A DNA stretch of 64,000 bases from Acinetobacter calcoaceticus (GCF_016508255.1 NZ_JADVKT010000004.1:1-64000); one strand, 5' to 3'; numbered from the stretch's first letter, positions 1 to 9,478 are shown. Numbers and translations: made by a program. Notes: generated by a model from the sequence alone, not told the origin.

Positions 1-273
<273 letters not shown>

Positions 274-400
274 TTAATTTATTTAATCTGTCTTACTGTC
301 TTTAATTTAATTAACTCAGAAAAAGGGACTGAACAAATAAACCCTATAACATCCTTTATATTTGCTCAGACCACTTTTTCTAAAAGGTAATTTCCGCAGA

Positions 401-1675
401 TTAGCCTGGGAAAATACCGCGTTCTTTACGAGCTTTTAAAATACGCTCACATGCCAAAATGTAAGCTGCTGTACGTAAAGTACAAGCATTGCTGTTCGCT
501 GTATTCCAAACGTCATCCATAGCCTGAACCATCAATTTGTCTAAACGCTCATTGATTTCTTCTTCAGTCCAGAAGTAGCTCGCCATGTCTTGAACCCATT
601 CGAAGTAACTTACAGTTACACCGCCTGCGTTACATACAACGTCAGGTACCACAACAATGCCACGCTCAACTAACACGTCTTCAGCTTTAGGATAAGTCGG
701 GCCGTTTGCGCCTTCTAAAATCAACTTAGCTTTAAGTTTTTGAGCACGGTCAACAGTGATTTGACCTTCCAATGCAGCAGGAACAATAATGTCAACTTCT
801 GCTGTCCAGAAATCTTCATCAGCAATTGATTGAGCGCCAGCGAAGCCACCAATACCGCCTTGATTTGCATTTACGTGATCACGTAATGCTTCAAGATCGA
901 TACCATCAGCATTGAAAATAGTGCCTGTATGGTCTTGAACATGCGTAACTTTCGCTTTTGATTCAACAAACAAGAAAGCAGCTTCACTACCTACGTTACC
1001 AAAACCTTGAATAGCGATTTTCGCGCCTTCAATTGGTAAATTGATTTTTGCAGCTACTTCACGACCTGTAACAAATACACCACGACCAGTCGCTTTTACA
1101 CGACCTAAAGAACCGCCCAAGTGAACTGGTTTACCAGTTACAACACCAGTTACTGTGTAACCTTGGCTCGTAGAATAAGTATCCATCATCCAACCCATAA
1201 TATTGGCATTTGTACCAACGTCTGGAGCAGGAATATCTTTTTGAGGCCCGATAATGTGACCAATTTCAGTCGTGTAACGACGAGTCAAACGCTCTAATTC
1301 ACGATTTGACAATTTACGCGGATCAACACGGATACCACCTTTCGCACCGCCAAATGGCAAGTTTAAAACAGCAGTTTTAATTGTCATCCATGCAGACAAC
1401 GCCATAACTTCGTTCAAATCAACATTTGGATGGTAACGAACACCGCCTTTACCAGGACCACGAGACAAGTTGTGTTGTACACGGTAGCCTTCAAAGTGCT
1501 GGATAGAACCGTCGTCCATTACAATTGGCACGTCTACAATAAGCGCACGTTTTGGACGTTTTAAAGTGTCGATAAACTCTGCCAAGTGGTCTAAGTACGG
1601 AGCAACACGGTCAATTTGTGCCAAGTAAGTTTGCCATGCATCGCTATGTTCATTAACGTATGAAAGATCTGCCAT
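401..1675 (-). CDS. gdhA: Glutamate dehydrogenase (catabolic, hexameric type)
   Basis: The 424-residue protein is a Glu/Leu/Phe/Val dehydrogenase that oxidatively deaminates glutamate to 2-oxoglutarate and ammonium in the cytoplasm. The substrate-binding motif [11 protein letters not shown] lies near residues 73-83, a second conserved lysine near 100, the catalytic lysine in PFGGAKGG near 112, and the conserved aspartate in PAPDVGTN near 152. The Rossmann nucleotide motif GFGNVG lies at 224-229. The length fits the roughly 420-residue class, usually NAD-linked or dual-specific. It lies 145 bases upstream of astC on the same strand, so it probably serves arginine/glutamate catabolism, while GltBD in this window assimilates ammonium. 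Its upstream region is rich in inverted repeats. Confidence 0.95.
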   Translation of the reverse strand: MADLSYVNEHSDAWQTYLAQIDRVAPYLDHLAEFIDTLKRPKRALIVDVPIVMDDGSIQHFEGYRVQHNLSRGPGKGGVRYHPNVDLNEVMALSAWMTIKTAVLNLPFGGAKGGIRVDPRKLSNRELERLTRRYTTEIGHIIGPQKDIPAPDVGTNANIMGWMMDTYSTSQGYTVTGVVTGKPVHLGGSLGRVKATGRGVFVTGREVAAKINLPIEGAKIAIQGFGNVGSEAAFLFVESKAKVTHVQDHTGTIFNADGIDLEALRDHVNANQGGIGGFAGAQSIADEDFWTAEVDIIVPAALEGQITVDRAQKLKAKLILEGANGPTYPKAEDVLVERGIVVVPDVVCNAGGVTVSYFEWVQDMASYFWTEEEINERLDKLMVQAMDDVWNTANSNACTLRTAAYILACERILKARKERGIFPG

Positions 1676-1830
1676 CTTTTTTCCTATATACCTTCATAGA
1701 CTCAGAATTGATAAATCTGCAGTCTTTATTATTTAGCAACTAAGACATTGAAATAACAATGCTTTAGTTTATTTACTAAATCTTTTGCCCTTCTAAAGCA
1801 TCAGACTTTTTAAATTCCATTTGTTGATAC

Positions 1831-1851
1831 TAAAAGTATGATCTACTTTTA
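1831..1851. repeat. Inverted repeat upstream of gdhA (TAAAAGTA dyad)
   Basis: TAAAAGTA (1831-1838) and TACTTTTA (1844-1851) are perfect 8-base inverted arms around 5 bases. It directly abuts a 14-base palindrome. A transcription-factor operator or RNA hairpin is possible. Confidence 0.6.
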
Positions 1852-1864
1852 GATATCGATATCT
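1851..1864. repeat. Perfect 14-bp palindrome upstream of gdhA
   Basis: AGATATCGATATCT equals its own reverse complement. It is about 180 bases upstream of the gdhA start codon, a plausible operator position. Confidence 0.6.
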
Positions 1865-1888
1865 TTTACAAGTTTTCTTTTGTCTAAA

Positions 1889-1920
1889 TTGCTTTTATAA
1901 AGATAGCTTTATAAAAGCAA
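1889..1920. repeat. 14-bp-arm hairpin upstream of gdhA
   Basis: TTGCTTTTATAAAG (1889-1902) and CTTTATAAAAGCAA (1907-1920) are perfect 14-base inverted arms with a 4-base loop. Neither strand shows a following T-run, so it does not look like an ordinary intrinsic terminator. Confidence 0.7.
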
Positions 1921-2043
1921 AAACTAACCGCAACCAACTAAAACCAGCCGGCTGAAATATGAATACAAAAGAAGTGACATAACCGTTTGGGAGTTAAAAA
2001 GAACTATGATTTACAAAAATCATGAGTCCATAAAATTATTTTT

Positions 2044-2076
2044 GACTAATCGATAGATCCCTCCATTAGTCTTTTT
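2044..2076 (+). terminator. Terminator-like hairpin with no plus-strand gene upstream
   Basis: GACTAAT and ATTAGTC pair across a 14-base loop, followed at once by TTTTT on the plus strand. No plus-strand protein gene precedes it in this gap, so it may end a small RNA divergent from gdhA. Confidence 0.35.
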
Positions 2077-2653
2077 AAAAATAAACTTTGTTCAATAATC
2101 CTACAGATTAATTATTTCCACACATACCGCTTAAAATTAAGCCGAAACATAGATATAAAATCTTCCGACAAATATAGCATAGAGCACGCTCATTTAGAAC
2201 ATTTTAAAATAAATAAGCAGAGAAAAAATAATCAAATCGCGTCGTCTTTTATAATAAAAAAACAACAAATATTAAAAAACACTTAACTCTAATAAAAAAA
2301 AATTATAGAAAATAAACATTCATAAATATAAAAAATGTAAATATTTTTTGTTTTATATAACAGCAATTTAACAAATCTACTCTTTTAAAAAACTACCAAA
2401 AAAATATATCTTCTCCACAATAAATCCATATTATCACTATTCTAACTCCCCACTCTAAAAAACTAAAAACACCTGTTTATTAAATAACAAGGCTAAACAT
2501 AGACTTAATCAAATATTTATAATAAATAAATATTAATAAAAAACCGACAAACGGTGAATTTTTAAAACAACATTTGTTTCCATGATTAAAAACAAAAAAA
2601 CATTTTTAAAAAAAATATATATAATTCGTCCATTTTAACTTCCTACAGAGCAT

Positions 2654-2678
2654 AAAAAAGGCCCCAAATGGGACCTTT
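2654..2678 (-). terminator. Intrinsic terminator of the amino-acid permease gene
   Basis: Read on the minus strand, AAAGGTCCC pairs with GGGGCCTTT (one G-T wobble) around a 4-base loop and runs into TTTTTT. It lies about 30 bases past the permease stop codon. Confidence 0.85.
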
Positions 2679-2706
2679 AGACTGTGCTTGCTAAGATATA
2701 CGATGC

Positions 2707-4155
2707 TTAACTCTGTACCACATCACTCTGTACTACATCTTTCTTATGATAAAAAATGAAGTAACTCGCATAACATAAAAGAATAAAAACAACACAACAG
2801 ATAAAGCCGACTTGCATCGAAGGGTCAACCACCATACTAATACATGTAATAGTACAGAACAGACCGCCCACAATCGGAGTCAACGGAAACAAAGGAGCTG
2901 CGAAACGTAAATCTTTTGCTGTTTTACCAGATTTATACCACTGTCTACGGAAATTGAATTGAGATACGCAAATTGCAATCCACACAACCACCATGGTAAA
3001 CGCGGCAACACCCAATAAATTTTTAAAGATTGTCTCAGGGGCAAACTGCTCTGAAAGCAACCCAGGTATTGCACCAAACATCGTCACAATAATAGCAACG
3101 ATTGGCGTTCCTGAAGGAGTAAGCTTTGAAAATATTTTTGGTAACTGATTTTTTACTGAAAGTGACCACATCATACGTGAAGCGGCAAATAAACCAGAAT
3201 TAGCAGCTGACAGTAAAGCCGTAATGATTACAAAGCGAATAATGTCTTCTGCATAAGGAATACCAATGTAATTAAACACAGTCACAAAGGGGCTATTACT
3301 TACTTCATTTGCATTCAAACCTGCAAGCTCGAATGGCAATAATGAAGTAATCACAACAATTGTACCAACAAAGAAAATTAATAGACGCCAAATGGCTGCA
3401 TTAATCGCCTTTGGGACGGTCTTTTCAGGATTTTCAGTCTCACCAGCCGCCACCCCAATTAACTCTGTACCCGAAAATGCAAAATTAACGATCAGCATAG
3501 TTGCAAAAATTGGAAATAAACCGTGAGGAAACCAACCTTCTGCTGTCAAATTACTAAATAATGGTGCCGTCTCATGTCCGTGGTAAGGGATAAAACCAAA
3601 AATTGCCAACAAACCCAAACCAATAAAACAGATAATCGTAACAACTTTGACAAGTGCCAACCAAAATTCAGACTCAGCAAACAATCGTGTTGAACTAACA
3701 TTCAAGAAAAAAACTAAGGCACCAAAACACAGAGTCCACGCCCAAACAGAGGTCGTTGGAAACCACTCACGAACCAATAAAGCCGCAGCTGTAAACTCTG
3801 TTCCTAGAGTCGCAGTCCAAGTTAGCCAATAGAGCCAAGTAATCATATAGCCTGTGCCTGGACCAATATAACGCCGAGCATACTCACCGAATGACCCTGA
3901 TTCCGGTACATGTACCGCAAGCTCACCAAGACATAACATCACGGTATAGGCAATTAAACCGCCTAAAAAATAAGAAATAATCGCGCCAATCGGGCCAGCC
4001 TGGGAAATTACATCACCCGACCCTAAAAAAAGACCTGTTCCTATGGCACCGCCAAGGGAGATCATCACCAAATGCCGAGTACTCATTGCTCGTTTCAAAG
4101 GTGCAGAACTTCCATGTTGCGATGCATCATTATTCCGATAATTTAATGATTGCAT
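2707..4155 (-). CDS. Amino-acid permease (APC superfamily, AAT family)
   Basis: The 482-residue protein is a 12-helix inner-membrane amino-acid/proton symporter. The family signature around the first helix is clear (MISLGGAIGTGLFLGSG, near residues 30-47), as are the helix-3 segment GEYARRYIGPGTGY and the helix-6 segment FAFSGTELIGVAAGE with ENPEKTVPKAI just after. Length and motifs fit the LysP/AroP/RocE group. Position behind gdhA and the ast pathway suggests arginine, ornithine or a related glutamate-family substrate, but substrate cannot be read from the sequence. It has its own terminator and a long upstream gap, so it is probably monocistronic. Confidence 0.85.
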   Translation of the reverse strand: MQSLNYRNNDASQHGSSAPLKRAMSTRHLVMISLGGAIGTGLFLGSGDVISQAGPIGAIISYFLGGLIAYTVMLCLGELAVHVPESGSFGEYARRYIGPGTGYMITWLYWLTWTATLGTEFTAAALLVREWFPTTSVWAWTLCFGALVFFLNVSSTRLFAESEFWLALVKVVTIICFIGLGLLAIFGFIPYHGHETAPLFSNLTAEGWFPHGLFPIFATMLIVNFAFSGTELIGVAAGETENPEKTVPKAINAAIWRLLIFFVGTIVVITSLLPFELAGLNANEVSNSPFVTVFNYIGIPYAEDIIRFVIITALLSAANSGLFAASRMMWSLSVKNQLPKIFSKLTPSGTPIVAIIVTMFGAIPGLLSEQFAPETIFKNLLGVAAFTMVVVWIAICVSQFNFRRQWYKSGKTAKDLRFAAPLFPLTPIVGGLFCTITCISMVVDPSMQVGFICCVVFILLCYASYFIFYHKKDVVQSDVVQS

Positions 4156-4568
4156 ATAAAAAACTGTAACGACAATTTAGTAAAAAATCATTTTAGGATA
4201 AAAAAATAAATATGCAATTATCTTTAGATAGTGTACTTATTTTAAGCACACCTTTTCTTTATAAATAAAATAATCAATAAAAACAAAATATTATAAAAAA
4301 ACAGGGTTATGCATGTATTTTAATTAACCTTATAATATTTCTATAATTTATACATAAGTAAAACCCATTTATTTTTAAACATACTATTTATACTCGAAAC
4401 TGGTTATATCAACTTTTAATACGCTAAATACCTACATAACAAACACACCATTTATTTAAATAATGATTTTTAATTTAATATATAAATAAATTTATGAAAA
4501 AATATTTTTTAAGCAAAAAATAAAGCTCAAACCTAAAGATTTGAGCTTTATTTAACCACTACAAAGTT
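4156..4568. other. Intergenic region upstream of the permease gene
   Basis: Very AT-rich with no plausible gene. It should hold the permease promoter. GTGTACTT (4231-4238) and AAGCACAC (4244-4251) form an imperfect dyad about 80 bases from the permease start, a possible operator. The terminator of the next gene lies at 4522-4551. Confidence 0.6.
4522..4551 (-). terminator. Intrinsic terminator of the alpha/beta-hydrolase-like gene
   Basis: AAAGCTCAAA and TTTGAGCTTT form a 10-base stem around 8 bases. On the minus strand it is followed by ATTTTTT. Confidence 0.85.
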
Positions 4569-5846
4569 TTAATAGCTGATTGAGATCAGTTGCTCAGTTG
4601 GCTGGATTGAACCTTCTATAAATTCACACGTCCCTTGTTCATCACAAGATAAATTTAATTGTTTATAGCTGATTGCAAAAAAGTCGGAATATTTTTTGAT
4701 TACAAATGGACTCATATCAGAGGTTAAAGGATCTTCACGCTTGAACAATTTAATGACTTTGCGATCATTCATCCCTAACAAATAAGTTTCATTATTTAAT
4801 TTAATGTGCACTACACCTGTGTGTTCAGCCACAATTGGAATTAAATAAGACTTACTTGCTAATAGAACATCTAGAGCGTAATTCTCAAACTTTGAATTAA
4901 TGAGGTTGAATACCAAAATTAAGTCAAAGTTATTCTGCAAACCTAATTTATAGTGTGCATCTTGCTGAGTTTGCTGGACTTTGATACCTAGTTTTTGAAA
5001 ATCCTGCTCAGTTGCTTGCTTTGTTTTGATAAGGCTACGGGTAATAGCTTGCTTGAGGGGGTTATCAAAATAACGCTCATCTAACTGAAAATCATTTTGA
5101 CGCAATATTTTTAATAACATGCTGTCATGATGCAAAAGCACATGCGCCAGCACATTACGGAAATAAAACTTACTTTGTTTTTTAACCTTACGAACGTGTT
5201 GATAAAAATACGTTTCATCAAATTCATGTTCAATAAAATCATGTAAGAGACTAGAACTTGCCAATACAGATAAGGCTTCATGTCCAGTAAATGGCAAATG
5301 AATCGTATGTATATGAGGTACTAACTCTTTTATTTTTAAATAATGTTCCCGATCAATTGCAAAGTACGGATCATAGACAGCAATATATTCACGCTGTGAA
5401 CTTACATCTTCTGGCTGTATATGCATATCCTGATTTGCGACTGCATCGAAAAATTCCGCATAACGACGGTCTTCAACCTGATCAGGATCAATTGAATATT
5501 GAGGCACAAATGCAATCACACGATTCATATTCAATAAATTGGAATATTTAATCGCCGCATAGCCGCCCATTGAACCACCATAACCGACAATATTCTTAAA
5601 ACGCTGAAGAATAGGCGCAATAGCCTGTGCCAGCTCAACCATGCTAGCTTTAGGAAACCATGATTTTTGTTTTGGCATAATCCCAATAACATTGTATTGG
5701 TATTTAATTAGGGACTTTTCAGCATTGATAGATAAGCCACTCGCTCGGGTAATCAAATCGCCAAAAGAGAGAACCAATGTATTAGAATCGCCTGGTAAAA
5801 AAATGGCTCTAATGTGTTCGTCTTCAAAAATAATTTGCTTATCCAT
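4569..5846 (-). CDS. Uncharacterised alpha/beta-hydrolase-like protein
   Basis: I do not recognise a characterised family. The N-terminal half looks like an alpha/beta hydrolase: a nucleophile elbow GYGGSMGGY places a candidate catalytic serine near residue 92, followed by the strand VIAFVPQ and later FTGHEA, which could supply the catalytic histidine. The acid is uncertain; VYDPYFAID is one candidate. The C-terminal half, beyond about residue 210, is helical and then beta-rich with no motif I know. There is no signal peptide, so it is probably cytoplasmic. The frame extends 17 codons upstream to a TTG at 5897, but the ATG at 5846 has a GGTGTGAG element before it and starts the conserved-looking part. 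The gene is alone, with its own terminator, divergent from a methyltransferase gene. Confidence 0.6.
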   Translation of the reverse strand: MDKQIIFEDEHIRAIFLPGDSNTLVLSFGDLITRASGLSINAEKSLIKYQYNVIGIMPKQKSWFPKASMVELAQAIAPILQRFKNIVGYGGSMGGYAAIKYSNLLNMNRVIAFVPQYSIDPDQVEDRRYAEFFDAVANQDMHIQPEDVSSQREYIAVYDPYFAIDREHYLKIKELVPHIHTIHLPFTGHEALSVLASSSLLHDFIEHEFDETYFYQHVRKVKKQSKFYFRNVLAHVLLHHDSMLLKILRQNDFQLDERYFDNPLKQAITRSLIKTKQATEQDFQKLGIKVQQTQQDAHYKLGLQNNFDLILVFNLINSKFENYALDVLLASKSYLIPIVAEHTGVVHIKLNNETYLLGMNDRKVIKLFKREDPLTSDMSPFVIKKYSDFFAISYKQLNLSCDEQGTCEFIEGSIQPTEQLISISY

Positions 5847-5972
5847 GCTCACACCGAAAGAAAATTTACTCCCACATACAATGTCAAAATGAAACAAAAT
5901 AGGTGTTTTGCCAATTTATGATTGCGGAGTATCTTATTTTATAGATGCCAGTCAGATTAAAAAGCGCAAAAT

Positions 5973-6761
5973 ATGACACAATCCTTACATCCTGCCGCTC
6001 AAAAAGGCTTCAGTTCAGCTGCTGAACTTTATCAGCAAGTTAGACCTAATTATCCCGCAGAAATAGTGAGTTGGCTGCAAGATTCCCTCCAAATACAAGA
6101 AAACTCTACTGTTATTGATCTTGGCTCCGGTACTGGCAAATTCTTACCTTACCTAAAACAAACCCATGCAGACATTATCGCAGTCGAGCCAATTGGCGAG
6201 ATGTTACAGCAGCTTCAACACGTTTATCCTGATATCAAAATATTACAGGCTTTTAGTGACTCAATTCCAATTAAGGATCATACAATTGATGCCATTGTCT
6301 GCGCGCAATCTTTTCACTGGTTTGACAACATGGCAACCCTAACAGAAATGTATAGAGTGTTAAAACCACAAGGGCATTTGGGACTAGTTTGGAACCAACG
6401 AGATGAGCGTACAGATTGGGTTAAGGCTTTAGCTGATTTCTTAGTTCCATTTGAAGGTGACACCCCCCGCTATCATAGTGGAAAGTGGAAGCGCGTTTTT
6501 GAGCAACAAGATTTGTTTGTATTTGATCGCCTGCAAACATTTACTCAATCACAACGTGGTAGTGTCGAACAAGTCGTGAGTAAACGATTACTTTCAACGA
6601 GTTTTATTGCAGCAATGCCTGAAAAAGATCAATTACAACTCAAAGCACAATTTGAAAAAATTGTTTATGATTTTACTGGGCTTAACCCTCAAGATCAGAT
6701 TGATTTTCCATATATCACATTTGCATATCACTTTCAGAAAAGTACGTTATCCGTTAGATAA
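5973..6761 (+). CDS. Class I SAM-dependent methyltransferase
   Basis: The 262-residue protein has the class I methyltransferase fold. Motif I VIDLGSGTGKF (GxGxG at 51-55) binds S-adenosylmethionine, acidic residue E72 in IAVEPIGEM would bind the ribose, and CAQSFHWFDNMATLTEMYRVLKPQG is the usual post-II/motif III region of the Methyltransf_11 group. The substrate is unknown; proteins of this type modify small molecules such as quinones or carboxylic acids. It is followed within 27 bases by a lipoprotein gene on the same strand. No signal peptide is seen, so it is cytoplasmic. Confidence 0.8.
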   Translation: MTQSLHPAAQKGFSSAAELYQQVRPNYPAEIVSWLQDSLQIQENSTVIDLGSGTGKFLPYLKQTHADIIAVEPIGEMLQQLQHVYPDIKILQAFSDSIPIKDHTIDAIVCAQSFHWFDNMATLTEMYRVLKPQGHLGLVWNQRDERTDWVKALADFLVPFEGDTPRYHSGKWKRVFEQQDLFVFDRLQTFTQSQRGSVEQVVSKRLLSTSFIAAMPEKDQLQLKAQFEKIVYDFTGLNPQDQIDFPYITFAYHFQKSTLSVR

Positions 6762-6788
6762 TAGTGAAAATAGGTTTGGTTGAAAGTT

Positions 6789-7319
6789 ATGAATAGAAAA
6801 ACACCTCCAGTCATATTAATGACTTTACTTTGCTCTAGCCTGCTTCTTTCGGCTTGTAAAAAAGCAGATGAACCAGCAAAAACTCAGCAACAGGCGACAA
6901 CTCCAACAGATCAAGTGTTAGAGAAACTCAATGAAAGACCAGTCAAAACATTTCCAGCCACTGCTGATGATGAACATGATATTTCTATATTAGAAGATTA
7001 TGACCGTCGCTTTACAGAAATGAGTGATGAGATGGAAAATGAGTTAGCAAAAATGCATGAAGCTGGAACACTCACCACTGAGTTTGAGCAGCAGCGTACA
7101 CTCGATAATGTTCGTTCTGCTTTAACCATGCTAAAAAATTTAGATTTAAAAACTGAACAAGGCCGCTATATTCAAGGTTTACTTTATCAATATTGGGAAA
7201 ACCAAGAAAAACATTATTCTGATAAACAAGTGAATAAAGCTGACCGAGTCAATGAACTAGCAGACTATTTACAAGCACAAAATCAATTAAAGTACTGGAA
7301 AGCATCTCAGCCTCATTAA
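6789..7319 (+). CDS. Putative lipoprotein of unknown function
   Basis: The protein begins MNRKTPPVILMTLLCSSLLLSAC. This is a type II signal peptide with lipobox LSAC, so the mature protein should be lipid-anchored. A flexible linker rich in K, T and Q follows, then an acidic helical region (about residues 60-170) without a motif I know. An in-frame TTG lies three codons upstream at 6780, but the ATG gives a normal signal peptide. It ends before a shared terminator. Its spacing suggests co-transcription with the preceding methyltransferase gene, with no evident functional link. Confidence 0.7.
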   Translation: MNRKTPPVILMTLLCSSLLLSACKKADEPAKTQQQATTPTDQVLEKLNERPVKTFPATADDEHDISILEDYDRRFTEMSDEMENELAKMHEAGTLTTEFEQQRTLDNVRSALTMLKNLDLKTEQGRYIQGLLYQYWENQEKHYSDKQVNKADRVNELADYLQAQNQLKYWKASQPH

Positions 7320-7332
7320 TAATGCTCCATAT

Positions 7333-7364
7333 AAAAAAGCCTTCATCTAAGTGAAGGCTTTTTT
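7333..7364. terminator. Bidirectional terminator
   Basis: AAAAAAGCCTTCA and TGAAGGCTTTTTT pair around a short loop between two convergent genes, giving a T-run on either strand. Confidence 0.9.
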
Positions 7365-7366
7365 GA

Positions 7367-7939
7367 TTATATATTTTGTTTTTCAACCCAATGAATAGCT
7401 TGCACACGGAACAATTCACATGCGCCATCGCCAGTATCAGTTCGAGTAAGCGAAGATTTCCAGACTAAGTTTTTATCTTTAATCTCGACGAGATCACCTT
7501 TTAGATAGACTAGATCCCCTCGTTTAACCTGTTTAATCTGCTGAGCAATTTCTGGATTTGCAGGAATGATATGCATATTTGATACCATCTGCATCGCTTG
7601 ATCTGCCGGCACTGGAAGTTTGCTCATTTTCCAGTTCAAATAGCGATCATATTGTTTAACTGAGATCGTACGAGCAATATCTGGTTTTGCAAAGAGTCCC
7701 CAACTAACTGCATAATCAATCGGGGAAAATTTAGCTTGCTCATCATTTTGATAAGTTTTTGAACCTAAAATTCTAAAATTGCCTTGAAATGGCTGCAATA
7801 CAGAAATCGACTGATCTTTCTCAATAGGTAACAAACCATTCGCAATATTATATTCACCAGAAGTAGATGCCGTCGAAGCAAAAGCTGAGCTGATACATAA
7901 AGAGGCCAACAAACCTATCATTACATGTTGTTTTTTCAT
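7367..7939 (-). CDS. Conserved periplasmic protein of unknown function
   Basis: The 190-residue product starts MKKQHVMIGLLASLCISSAFAS, a Sec signal peptide probably cleaved after AFA, so it is likely periplasmic. The C-terminal half contains GDLVYLKGDLVEI, WKSSLTRTDTGDG and then CELFRV, a pattern I associate with small conserved hypothetical proteins, but I know no function. The frame extends to a TTG at 7954, but that TTG overlaps the ribosome-binding site TTGAGG, so the ATG at 7939 (9 bases beyond GAGG) is chosen. It is convergent with the upstream lipoprotein gene and monocistronic. Confidence 0.7.
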   Translation of the reverse strand: MKKQHVMIGLLASLCISSAFASTASTSGEYNIANGLLPIEKDQSISVLQPFQGNFRILGSKTYQNDEQAKFSPIDYAVSWGLFAKPDIARTISVKQYDRYLNWKMSKLPVPADQAMQMVSNMHIIPANPEIAQQIKQVKRGDLVYLKGDLVEIKDKNLVWKSSLTRTDTGDGACELFRVQAIHWVEKQNI

Positions 7940-8076
7940 CGCTTTATACCTCAAATATTGCTAGATCAAATCGAATAGATCCTCATTTTATCTTAGTATT
8001 AAGCCATGAAAAAAATATCGGATTTTAGTAACAATACAGATCAATTTCGTCTATTTTTGTGCACTCAAAATTAAAG

Positions 8077-8544
8077 CTAATCGTCAAAATTAATTCTTAA
8101 AGTTTCAAAACGAACCTTCCCCTGTTGAACAGCTTGTGCAATTGCTTGTTGCCCTTTCGTTAGTCTTGCGCCACCACTTTTTACATCTAATAAAATAATA
8201 TTAATGTCTTCAGCCGTTCCATCGCCATCTCGAAAGTCGGTGTATCCATCAAAAATGACATAATCGACCGGATCACCTAAAAATTTTGCATCGCTAGGCA
8301 AGTACTGAAATTCAGGCAAAACTGGAGCAAATTGTTCGGCCATTTTTCCTTTTAATACCGCGCGACTCGTATTGACACTCCTCTTTTGTGCTTGGGTAAG
8401 CGCTTGTTGGTGCTCCAATTCAAGTTCAGTAATATATTGCTCGTATTCAGCCTTAATTCGACCGTTACGAGTATTTGATAAAATCAGGGTAGTGATAATA
8501 ATTCCAATACCAGCACCAATAAGCATGGCAAGCCATACGGACAT
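8077..8544 (-). CDS. Membrane-anchored Holliday-junction-resolvase-like nuclease
   Basis: The 155-residue protein has one N-terminal transmembrane helix (about residues 4-22), a charged coiled segment (30-58), then a domain resembling the predicted endonuclease family distantly related to archaeal Holliday junction resolvases. The region GDPVDYVIFDGYTDF followed by INIILLDVKSGGARLTKGQ has the D-x(n)-(D/E)xK layout of PD-(D/E)xK nucleases, with VKSGG after the central strand. The family is assigned from overall pattern; activity is untested. The membrane anchor would hold the domain at the inner membrane, facing the cytoplasm if the short N-terminus is outside. It is divergent from a ParA-like gene. 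Confidence 0.7.
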   Translation of the reverse strand: MSVWLAMLIGAGIGIIITTLILSNTRNGRIKAEYEQYITELELEHQQALTQAQKRSVNTSRAVLKGKMAEQFAPVLPEFQYLPSDAKFLGDPVDYVIFDGYTDFRDGDGTAEDINIILLDVKSGGARLTKGQQAIAQAVQQGKVRFETLRINFDD

Positions 8545-8704
8545 AAATTTTCCTTAACAAGTACAAATCAACATTACAGAGCTCTAATCATATCTAAAAT
8601 GACGAAACAGCTTAAACTTTTGTCAAAGGTGATCATCTACTTCTCATAAAAAGATGCTAAGGTATAAAACATAAACAAATGTGCTGCTGAAAATAATTGG
8701 ATTT

Positions 8705-9349
8705 ATGAAAACGATACTTATTGCAAATCAGAAGGGCGGATGCGGAAAAACTATGACGGCCATTACGTTGGCAACGGCATTGGCACAAAAAGGATATAAA
8801 GTAGCTTTAGCAGATTCGGACAACCAAAAATCAGCTTTACAATGGTTAAAACAACGCCCTGATACAGTCGCTGCGATTCAAAGCCTAGACTGGCGCCAAG
8901 AAAAGTCGATTGGTGATGCGCCGAAACATCTGGATTATTTAATTATTGATGCTCCGGGTGCACTTTCAGGTGAGCATGCTGAACAACTCATTAGCGAAGC
9001 ACATGCCATCATTACACCGCTTCAACCTTCATTTTTCGATATTGATAGCACTCGTCGCTTTTTAAAGCATTTACAAGATATTAAGCGTATTCGTAAAGGT
9101 AAAGTTCAGATTTTACTTTTGGCTAATCGTGTAAAACCTAATAGTGCTAGTTCAAAAGATATTCAACAATTTTTTGAAAAAATTGAACAAGAACCTGTGG
9201 CGTGGATTGCGGAACGTAGCGCTTACGGTAGCTTAGCTATGCAAGGTTTAAGCATTTTTGATAAACCACAAAAAAACTTTATTACTATTCAAAATCAATG
9301 GCAACCTGTACTCAATAAATTGGTTGAAGATAAGACCGAGTGGTTCTAA
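8705..9349 (+). CDS. ParA-family ATPase (orphan)
   Basis: The 214-residue protein begins MKTILIANQKGGCGKT, carrying the deviant Walker A motif KGGCGKT (residues 10-16) of ParA/MinD ATPases. The switch I-like segment LADSDNQKSALQW and the Walker B-like LIIDAPG follow, with the C-terminal NRVKPNS region. It is the short form without a DNA-binding N-terminal domain. No parB-like gene or parS cluster is next to it, so it is not the main chromosome partition locus; small ParAs position diverse cargoes. A GTG at 8681 would add 8 residues, but family alignment favours the ATG at 8705. Confidence 0.85.
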   Translation: MKTILIANQKGGCGKTMTAITLATALAQKGYKVALADSDNQKSALQWLKQRPDTVAAIQSLDWRQEKSIGDAPKHLDYLIIDAPGALSGEHAEQLISEAHAIITPLQPSFFDIDSTRRFLKHLQDIKRIRKGKVQILLLANRVKPNSASSKDIQQFFEKIEQEPVAWIAERSAYGSLAMQGLSIFDKPQKNFITIQNQWQPVLNKLVEDKTEWF

Positions 9350-9478
9350 TTTTATTTTGACCTATATAAATAAAAGTCGGGTGTAAACTTTTTTGCACTC
9401 CGGCCTTAAAATTTGCCTCAGATTATTTTTCAGTTAAGATGACTTTATTCTATTTAGAAAATTAGAGAAATATTTTTC

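Larger units (their letters stand above)
1676..2706. other. 1-kb AT-rich intergenic region between gdhA and the permease gene
   Basis: No plausible protein gene is visible on either strand. The gdhA-proximal part (1831-2076) holds a dense set of inverted repeats and a terminator-like hairpin on the plus strand, listed separately. The part from about 2090 to 2640 is extremely A/T-rich with poly-A and TATA-like runs. The permease terminator closes the region at 2654-2678. The gdhA promoter must lie here, but I could not assign one -10/-35 pair with confidence. Confidence 0.7.

Noticed and set aside
8705..9349. Main chromosome partition parA
   Set aside because: No parB follows and there are no parS-like sites nearby; the protein is a short orphan ParA.
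9361..9405. Terminator after the ParA gene
   Set aside because: The GGGTGT...CACTCC segments do not pair well enough for a stable stem.
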